From NCBI GenBank assembly GCA_011799875.1, contig CM022303.1, positions 549,213,368 through 549,277,367 on the forward strand: a stretch of 64,000 nt of DNA, given 5' to 3'. Origin of the DNA: Thinopyrum elongatum. Lineage: Eukaryota > Streptophyta > Magnoliopsida > Poales > Poaceae. Numbering within the stretch: position 1 is the stretch's first letter; every line of letters begins with the position of its first letter. The notes under the pieces are model-generated. The model ran no database searches. It saw nothing but the letters and a program-made list of their open reading frames with translations, and was not told where the DNA came from. A program made the position numbers and the translations under genes. This document shows positions 56,800-64,000 of this stretch, in pieces.

Positions 56800-57510
56800 T
56801 AATTGGGTTTTTCTATTGTAAATGGTTATTGAGAAAACACCATGGGCGATGACCTCAGGCAACGCACACAGTTTCTAGAAATAAACCGTGTTGGATCAAT
56901 GAACAATCACACACGACTTCCTCTTGAAAACTGTTTGAGTTAGGCCACGTTGCGCAAACATTTACCACATAAAAAGTGTGTGTGATGGACAGCCTATGCC
57001 ACACAGTTTCTTCTACGCACCGTGTGTGATGCATTCAATAATGCAAACGGTAAAATTGTTAATATCGTCTGCAATGGCAACGCTATCACAAACGATTTAA
57101 TGGGAAAAATTGTGTGTGATGTACATGCGAATGGAAACTTTTTCCTTGGAGTGACTATGTGGGATGTATATATGAATGGAAATTTACTTCCTGGATTGAC
57201 TGTGTGGAATGTACATACGAATGGAAATGTTTAGCCGGGACTGACTGTGTGGGATATACTTACGACTGGAAACAATTTGGCCTGTATAATTTTTTTTTAA
57301 TACAACTGTATGTATAATCATATTTGATCGCTCGCCCATCGCACATGACCTCATTTTGCCGAGCGTGTGTGGCCGGAGGGCCTATCCCCAATGGTTTCTG
57401 GGTCGTGTGGGAAGGACCCCCCTATCGCCCACACTCACTTGGCGACGGTTCCAAATGCCGTCGCGAAAAGGGGTTAAAAACCGTTTGTATAGCACCTCGC
57501 TGTACCAGTG
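56800..57510. repeat. CACTA-2 right subterminal repeats
   Basis: GTGTGTGATG(C/T/G), CACACAGTTTCT, GAATGGAAA(C/T)TT and TGACT(A/G)TGTGGGATGTA words recur. TGTGTGATGCATTCAATAAT near 57030 echoes TGTGCGATGCATTAATCGCA at the left end, supporting assignment of both ends to one element. Confidence 0.75.
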
Positions 57511-57640
57511 AATGACCCGTGAAATTTTCCAAATTTTAACATGACAGTTGTATTAGTGCATGCTAACGGTACAAAATTTTCTCGTACATTTAAAACACCA
57601 TCCATTGCCACTGTATTCCAAATTCGTCTTTCGCAGCTAA

Positions 57641-58080
57641 TTGTGGCACCCCGGCTTAGAGGAAACCGGAACGCCCCGTATTCCAGCCCAGCTAGGGCAG
57701 AATCAGAAAATGAATATTGGTGGAATATTTTTGATCATGGCAAGGAAGGATTTTGACATATCTGAGGAATATTTGACCCAAAAAATTTATAGGAATTATT
57801 TGGGAATCTTTGGAATGATGGAAGTGTGGGTTGCTTCACAACCCAGGGCAGACAGGGTTATTCCTATAATAAGAAAAAGGGATATTCCCGAGAAAAAGAA
57901 TATTGGGATTGGTCCAAGATGGAAATGGCAAGGTCTTGGGGTGGTTTTGAGATTGACAAGCCACTTGGGAGAGGAATCAAAGGCGATCTCTCCAGGTTTC
58001 AAGACCACTAAGCCACTGAAAAGCAAAACCAGACCAAAATCAAAAAAAAAAAGAAAATGGACAAAACCCAGGGTGTTACA
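57641..58080 (-). repeat. 3' LTR of an antisense LTR retrotransposon, internally deleted
   Basis: On the minus strand it begins TGTAACACCCTGGGTTTTG (58080 leftward) and ends CGGGGTGCCACAA (57641). A polypurine tract (AAGGGGGGTAGGTT, minus strand) abuts it at 58081-58094. Its last ~45 bp match the start of the region after the primer-binding site at 61269. The rest does not match the adjacent part of that longer LTR, so the middle of this copy seems to be missing. Confidence 0.65.
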
Positions 58081-59332
58081 AACCTACCCCCCTTAAAGAA
58101 ATCTCATCCTCGAGATTTGGTTGCTCAGTGGTCAAGCATGAATATTCTGACTTAAGGAAACCATTTCCAACTCGGGCTTCCTTTTTGCCTTTGTATAATG
58201 CTCCCATTAAATTTCATCTGTCTGACTACCTGACTTCAGTGCGGTTTGTTTCACTGGATCCTTTTGCTGGCAAATCTTACCTCATATGTTACTCCGGCTT
58301 CACTCCTTTTATGTCTGTTGCCTTATCTGGGGTGTGATGAATTATCCTGACTGAAATACCTGTCCTTCTCGCAGGTCCGAGAGTAGTTCCTCATGGACGT
58401 GTTTTGATGAAGTTTAATACGGATGACCGTTCACTAAGTTGTGAACAGATTCTCTCGTGGACATGAAATCCTTTACTCTTTGCATTGGGTGGCTTCAAAT
58501 GGATGTGTGCCCTCCAGACTCAAACGGTGCTGTAAATCATACCGTTCTCCTGGTGGAAGCTAACTTCTTGTAATAACGGCTGGAACATCTTGGGTATCTC
58601 CACTGTCTTGAGTATCACATTTGTACCAAAGACTCGACTGTCACTTGCCGTGACCAGCATAAAGGGTACGACCTCATAACGGTATTATTTCCAAGCTTGA
58701 CTGACGATGGTTCTGGCAGAAGAATTTTGTTCACGGCAGGTTTTCTTTTAACCGATTCCCCTAGGTGTGGACACATGCTTCAAGACAATTGTCAACCTTC
58801 TGATCGTTCCGTCTGTCGGCACCTTTAAGTAAATAGTAGGCCATGTAATGCTTTGCCACGGTTGCTGGAATCCAGCTGCCAAATTGATCTTTTGGCTGAC
58901 CTGACGGACTTGGATGTCTTCTTCTGACAATTTTGAGCATCCATAGTTGGCTGAGTGGGGTACCTTGATAGGAGGTCGTTGCAAATGGGATATACCCCGT
59001 GGGTGTGCATCCATGGTGATTGGTACCGAACCAGACTGTTTTGAGTATTTGTACCATTACCATACCTATATGGACAACCTTGCTTGTTCATTATGGTTCT
59101 CTTTGCCTGTATCCTTAGCTGACAGAGCTTGGCCTTATGTGTTTCTTGATTCTTCGGATGACCATGGGTACTGCCAGGTACACTATTCTGGCAGGCATAT
59201 TACTTTACAAGTTGTAGCTGTAGGGTAACGACCGTCTGAACCGTTGGATGAAACCGGCAAATAAACCAGTAGCCACCAGAACGGTCTTTACAACTCAGAT
59301 CTGGGACATTACTGGAGTAACTCGACCCCGAC

Positions 59333-59590
59333 TCAAGACGGCTGAAAAGCAGCTCAGAGCATGAGACGGTATCGATAAGAAGAAAGTAGCAGTTCCCTAA
59401 GACGGCCGAATAACAGCTCAGAGCATAGGGCCACTGCTGCAAAAAGAAATTTAGCAGCTGTCCGAGACGGCCGAAAAGCAGCTTAGAACACGGGCCAGTT
59501 GCTGGTAAGAGAAATAAAATTTGGCATCCACCCCGGACGGCCGGAAATAGCTCAGAACTCAGGCATGGTGCCTTTACTAAAGAAAGACGG
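59333..59590. repeat. Tandem repeat, four units of about 65 bp
   Basis: (C/A)(A/G)AGACGGC(T/C)GAAAAGCAGCTCAGAGCA recurs near 59333, 59400, 59465 and 59530, followed by GGGCCA.T.GCTG and GAAA.AAA.TT segments. Copies are diverged. Confidence 0.85.
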
Positions 59591-59960
59591 GCAAGGGTTC
59601 ATCTGCGTCCCATACATCTCGCTACTATGCATACGGGTATCAGCATAGTAATTTGAACATACAGGCATAACATGGAGCAATACTTTAAGGCATATATAGG
59701 ATGGTCGGCTTGCTCCATAGGTTGTTGGTCATCACACTGAAGTGTATAACTGGCGTTCTTCTTCTTCTTACATAGCTCATGCAATAGTCGGATTCTCACC
59801 AGGCTGGCAACATTGTATGAGTAACTCATATGACTTTGGCAGCATGTTCACCACATCTATGGAAACATGTGTGGCTGGCCACTTGATTCCTGAGGCAAGC
59901 TTGTGTAGAAAGACTGAGTTGCTTATATCTGGAGTTTCCTTGTTGCCATAAGCAGACTGA

Positions 59961-59965
<5 letters not shown>

Positions 59966-59992
<27 letters not shown>
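59966..59992. repeat. (AT)13 microsatellite
   Basis: Uninterrupted AT run. Confidence 0.9.
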
Positions 59993-59997
<5 letters not shown>

Positions 59998-61252
59998 AAT
60001 GTTTCTGCTGTCGGTTCCTTTTGTATGCAGAAAGTTGTTTGACTATTCTTCTTATTGGGCACTGAGTTCCTAGCATATGCTGGCTTGCTTCTGGGATATA
60101 GCTGGTTCAAATTGTACTCATAGCAGACTCCAACCTTATATATGAACCATACCTTTGACCCGAAGTGTACTGCTGATCATGCACACATCTTTGCCTTCTT
60201 GCTGATTTGATTATTACTGCTGTGAAGATCGCACCTTGATATATATACCTGATGCCAATGATCAATCCAGGATATCATTATAATCAGACCAGATATTCCC
60301 CATGCCAGGCAGTCGGCGCCAAATCCCATATTGTTGAGCTGAGCTTCCAAATGCTTGCCCCTTCACTGATTCTTTGAGTCCAGTGTCGGTGAGCAACTTC
60401 CACAAGGGAAAATAGGGTAACACCAAGGGCCCAAAGAAAGAAGCAAAAGAAACAGCTAAAATAAAAGCACACAAAGCAACAAGATCACACACAAGCAATA
60501 TCATATACTACAACTATTCACAGCAATAATATGCATTCCTACTTAAACACACCAATCTCGCAAGAACTCCGGTGTTACGATCTAACATGCGGTGGCGGTG
60601 TGCACGAAAGTGAATCAATGTGTGGAAGAAAGTTGGTGTAAACAAGGCTACACCAAACATGGGCTTACACTGGTTCCATCTGAACGGACACTGTGGCAAG
60701 GACGAACTTGGTGATCGTGGATCGGAACACGGGTGTCACGACCACATCATCATCAAGCGTACGGAGGGAAACCGTACTCGTCCAAAGGATGGATGGTAGG
60801 AAGGAATGGTGATGAAAAGAAAGGTTTGTGGGCATTGCCCCTTTCTGATAACTAAGATCAGTAGGGGTTGCCAATGTGGCTAGTGGGACGATGGCAAGAT
60901 CCGGGATAGAAACATGTCTATCACCGAAACAATTGGGGTGGCTGAATAGAAGACATTGGTGTGGCACCGGTGCATCAATCTTGCCAGTGATCGACAACAC
61001 CAGGCACCTTGGCATTTCTCCGCTGGGACGGAGATAACACCACACCAAGGAACGAATATGCAGCTAGAGGGTGCAGGTAGTGGGTCGAAACCGACGCCAC
61101 GTACACTCACCAGATCCACCGTTAGTGATAAAATAAATATTCTATATGCATGCTATGCACAAACAAATGCAACAAACAAGTGCAGCAAACCGAGTAGACT
61201 CTATACTACCGGTTACTAACGTTCGCGCGGTCTAGGGCGTCCTACAGCCAAA

Positions 61253-61268
61253 CCTGCTCTGATACCAA
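61253..61268 (-). promoter_or_regulatory. Primer-binding site (initiator-Met tRNA type) of the antisense LTR element
   Basis: The minus strand reads TTGGTATCAGAGCAGG immediately after the LTR end CAAGCA. TGGTATCAGAGC is the classic complement of plant initiator tRNA-Met used by LTR retrotransposons. This fixes the element's orientation as minus. Confidence 0.88.
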
Positions 61269-64000
61269 TGCTTGTGGCACCCCATCTCAAAGGAAACCGG
61301 AACGCCCCGTATTCCAGCCAGAGACAAGTCTTCTGGAATATGGCACTGTTGGCATAGAACAAATCAGCTCTTTATTACTATGGATAAGGTTACAAGGGTA
61401 CATGGAATACATCGGCATGGCGACACTACGCCTGCCCAGGGTAGCTTTATGCTAACAGCGAAACAACCCAAGGAAGCGGAGTACCCTCGGCAGCGGAACA
61501 ACAAAGGTGGTGGTGAACTCCACTCCGCAGGGACTCTGGCTGGAATGCGTATCCTAGCTCGCAAACTCGGAATCCTCGACAAGCAAGCAATCATGGCATG
61601 ACCTGCAAACTGGCATGACACGCCAGGTGAGTACTTTGAATGTACTCGCAAGCTCACAGTAACCAAAGCAGTCAAGACAAGCAACAACATGGCACTTACA
61701 GGTTAAGCAGGTGTAAACATGATGATGCTAGAACAATATAAGCATGGCATGGCATATACTACATGCAACAGGTTGCAACTTACTCTGTCATGAGGTTACC
61801 CCGTAACCATCACCTGTAAGAACTTACCATCGAGTGTGCCACATAATAACCTCGGGACCAACCAAACTTGGTATTACAATACCGTAGTGATAACATGATC
61901 ACAAGGAGCTTGGTCTTTACCGAGATCACCACATAACACCAAACCACGGTGATCCTCTCGTGATCACGATCAACCAACATCGGTATCCTCGATACCACGG
62001 TGATCCTCTCGCGATCACATAAAGATCAACCAACTTCTTTCTCATCAAATCGGGTTGTTATAAGCAAGATTATTATACTGTTGACCCATAGTGTGTCCTA
62101 CTACGAACTGTGCCCATGACCGAGGACGCGGCTATCGATAGATCATACACTATGCAGAGGTTAGTACACTGTACCCACACCACGGAACTCGTGGCCTCGT
62201 GCTCCCATTCGGGTGGACCAACGATGTTCCGACAAAACCCAATCTATTGCATGGCACTCTCCCGGCCACTCTGACAAACTCCCCTTTGGGCTATGTCATG
62301 GGTGACCCCTGTGTCCTTCCGACACCTGCCACCATCGTGGCCAAACAAAACTGTCCCAAACGGGGACCTGAGCTCAATACCAAAACTGGGTTCACAAGGT
62401 TATAGCCGCCTAACGGGCCAGGGTAGCACGCACTCATAACCTTCCCTAGTTGGAGGTACCGGCGAGAGGCATGACAATAGACCGAGTTAGGGCTGCCCCA
62501 TCCCAGCAAGTGTGGTTGCACTGGTGAGCTCGATTCGGTGGCGCACTATGACTCAGCCAACAGGTGTTCAAGTTTGATTAACATCCGATTAAATTTGAAT
62601 GATGATGTGCTGAGTCATGATAACAGGATGAACCACAACAACAGATAAAGAAACATGCAGACATGTCATCATCCTAGCATGAACTACTGCTAGTGTTAAC
62701 CATGAGCATAATGCTAGCAGCGAGTACCTGATAACTAGCAAGATGCACATAGACAGATTATAAGGATGAGCATAGAACATGAGCATATATAGTAGTTCCA
62801 GACAGAATAACATGCACACATTAAATAACTATTCGAGTAGGAAACCATAGCTACTGCAAATCCATCATGCAAGTGGCTGTCGTGGCTTGCCTGGGTACGA
62901 AGAAACCACCGAGGAGAAGTGCGGAGAGTCCGCGGAAACGATTGCCGGAAATAGTTCTCTCTCGGAGGGGGCTGTTTATGGGCAAGGGCAAAATGGTCAT
63001 TTTCACTGTGTGAACACATAATGAAAATGGTACCAACATGACGGGCTCGAGGAGACGAAGAAGTGGGCTTTGGAATCACCTCATTTGGAGTTACGAGCAA
63101 AAAGTTATAGTGGTTTTGCTGCCAGGGACTTTTTTGCAAATATTTTATTTACATACGGGTACTGGACAGTTATTCCACTGATAAAAAGAAAGTGCACTGT
63201 TGCACTGGGCCGGCTCGGGCTGAAGCTGCCACCGCTGCTACTGTGCACATGGGCCAGGCCCAACTGCGCGCGCAGGGGTGACGTTGAAGACGGTTTCCGT
63301 CGAGTACGCTTTCCCTTAGGAAAAACGACTCTCTGGAAACCCGCTTCCACTAAACGCGCGGGCCCGGGCCAAGTCAACGGTTGGGCGGCTGGCTAGTGGG
63401 GTCCACGGGCGGTGGGGCCTGCCTGGCCGGCTGCCTTCTTCTACCTCGCTCCTGCCCGCGAGGCCGAAGCAGAGCCGGCGCCCGACGATGATCGCCGGTG
63501 ATTCCGGCCACCATACGAGACGCGCGACCTACCAAAACGACCAGGGCACCGAGTCGCATCGGTGGGTGGGGGTCTCCACCGCCGGGGAGCAGTGGAACGG
63601 AGGCGGCCTCGCCCGAGGCGGAGAGCGGCGTCGGGCATAGGTGGGCTCGCGGCTAGAGGCCACCGGAGGAGGGGGAGGGGTGCTGGGGTGGCTCTGTGGT
63701 GGAGGTGGAGACTTCAGGTAGTGGTGGAAGGGGGAGCAGAGCCCCGGCTCACCGGAATTTAGCCGGGCTTTGGCAGCGGCCACGGTGGTGATGGCGAGCA
63801 AGGAGGGCCTCTGGGGCTTGGGCAGATGGCTAGGGAGGGGTGGTGGAGGACGGTGGTTGTGATGGTGAGCTCAGGAGGGCTCGGGGAGGCCTATTTATAG
63901 GCGAGCGGCGAAGGAGGCCGAGCACGGCCGCGGTGACACGTGATCCGGCGTCTCGGCGCTTCGGGAGCTCGCCTGGAGGAGGGGAGAGGCTTCCAGGGAG
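61269..64000 (-). repeat. 5' LTR of the antisense element, long, running off the window
   Basis: It is bounded on the left by the primer-binding site, and its first ~45 bp (GTGGCACCCC.TC ... GCCCCGTATTCCAGCC) are shared with the LTR at 57641. It continues more than 2.7 kb without a terminating boundary. It has duplicated text at about 61950-62030 (CCACGGTGATCCTCTCGTGA and copy) and a GC-rich right part. Open frames at 63100-63800 are GC by-products with no family signature. Confidence 0.6.
63888..63902 (-). promoter_or_regulatory. TATA box, probably the LTR promoter
   Basis: The minus strand reads CGCCTATAAATAGGCC in a GC-rich context, oriented to transcribe leftward into the LTR element, consistent with the primer-binding site. 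Confidence 0.6.

Larger units (their letters stand above)
44206..57510. mobile_element. CACTA-2: 13.3-kb CACTA transposon inserted in the CACTA-1 array
   Basis: The left end is CACTACTGCAGGATGCTGCT; the right end ...AGCACCTCGCTGTACCAGTG is its imperfect inverse. The 3-bp duplication AAT lies at 44203-44205 and 57511-57513, and joining the flanks restores the 503-bp repeat text (GGTCAAATG.CCC.TGAAA). Left subterminal arrays match CACTA-1. Contents are a degraded exonuclease-fold gene, a solo LTR, an F-box/FBD pseudogene, a large degenerate tandem array and a B3-domain remnant. No transposase was recognised. Confidence 0.85.
34855..57640. mobile_element. CACTA-1: CACTA transposon inserted in the gypsy element; right end not seen
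   Basis: It begins CACTACTTCAGGATGCT after ATA (34852-34854), nearly identical to the start of CACTA-2 at 44206. It carries subterminal repeats, an exonuclease-fold ORF (35609-36286), an unidentified gene split by a solo LTR, a minus-strand ORF (41796-42449) and a 503-bp tandem array that CACTA-2 interrupts. Array sequence resumes at 57511. The right terminus was not found before the antisense LTR element at about 57641, so that element probably sits inside it or deleted its end. Confidence 0.7.
58081..61252 (-). pseudogene. Internal region of the antisense LTR element, nearly devoid of coding sequence
   Basis: Only the end of a Ty3/gypsy-type polyprotein is recognisable: minus-strand QPNLEDEISLRG with a stop just before the polypurine tract (58087-58130). 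About 3.1 kb then separates it from the primer-binding site, too little for a full gag-pol, and I find no protease, reverse transcriptase or integrase motifs in six frames. The 127-aa minus frame 60665-61048 has no recognisable signature. It is a deleted or LARD-like derivative. Confidence 0.55.

Noticed and set aside
61253..61268. tRNA gene at the Met-tRNA-like sequence
   Set aside because: Only the 16-base complement of a tRNA 3' end is present; there is no cloverleaf. It is a primer-binding site.
63105..63801. Minus-strand proline/arginine-rich frames near the right edge
   Set aside because: They lie in a GC-rich LTR segment, overlap in several frames and match no family.

Overview
The window looks like a repeat-rich intergenic block of a large grass genome, most likely Triticeae (wheat, Aegilops, rye or barley). 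The basis is Stowaway MITEs with CTCCCTCCG-type ends, several CACTA transposons with long internal tandem arrays, long-LTR retrotransposons, solo LTRs with the ACGTATCA-type end, and monocot-style GC-rich coding sequence. The species cannot be fixed from sequence alone. Ordinary host genes are confined to the first ~9.5 kb; the rest is nested mobile DNA.

Layout. (1) 1-3.2 kb: the 3' six exons of an RGP1-type gene (Ric1-Rgp1 Rab6/Ypt6 exchange-factor subunit), + strand, then non-coding DNA with a Stowaway hairpin and small tandem repeats. (2) 8471-9103, - strand: a compact, apparently intact VQ-motif transcriptional cofactor with its own TATA box. (3) 9516 to ~26680: a degenerate terminal-repeat element with a broken gene, split by a Ty1/copia retrotransposon (10796-26542, target duplication ATATT). 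The 3' LTR of that element is itself split by an 8.7 kb CACTA transposon (17383-26130, target duplication AGA). (4) 27729-30078: a Mutator-like element with long inverted repeats and a perfect 9-bp target duplication. (5) 30739-34854: the 5' part of a decayed Ty3/gypsy element (LTR, gag, protease), cut by a CACTA transposon starting at 34855 (CACTA-1).

(6) 34855 to ~57640: CACTA-1 carries an exonuclease-fold ORF, two unidentified genes, a solo LTR (37532-41123, itself hit by a 2 kb CACTA) and a 503-bp tandem array. Into that array a related 13.3 kb CACTA (CACTA-2, 44206-57510, target duplication AAT) inserted. CACTA-2 carries a broken copy of the same exonuclease-fold gene, a second solo LTR, an F-box/FBD pseudogene and a B3-domain gene remnant. 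(7) 57641-64000: an antisense LTR element with polypurine tract, methionine-type primer-binding site and a long LTR that runs off the window.

The most interesting biology is the exonuclease-fold gene carried by two related CACTA elements, with amide or other non-acidic residues where catalytic acids are expected. The layered insertions also give a relative time order, and one 223-bp duplication copied a transposon junction after insertion. No transposase gene was recognised in any of the DNA transposons. Family calls rest on motif recognition by eye; no database search was possible.
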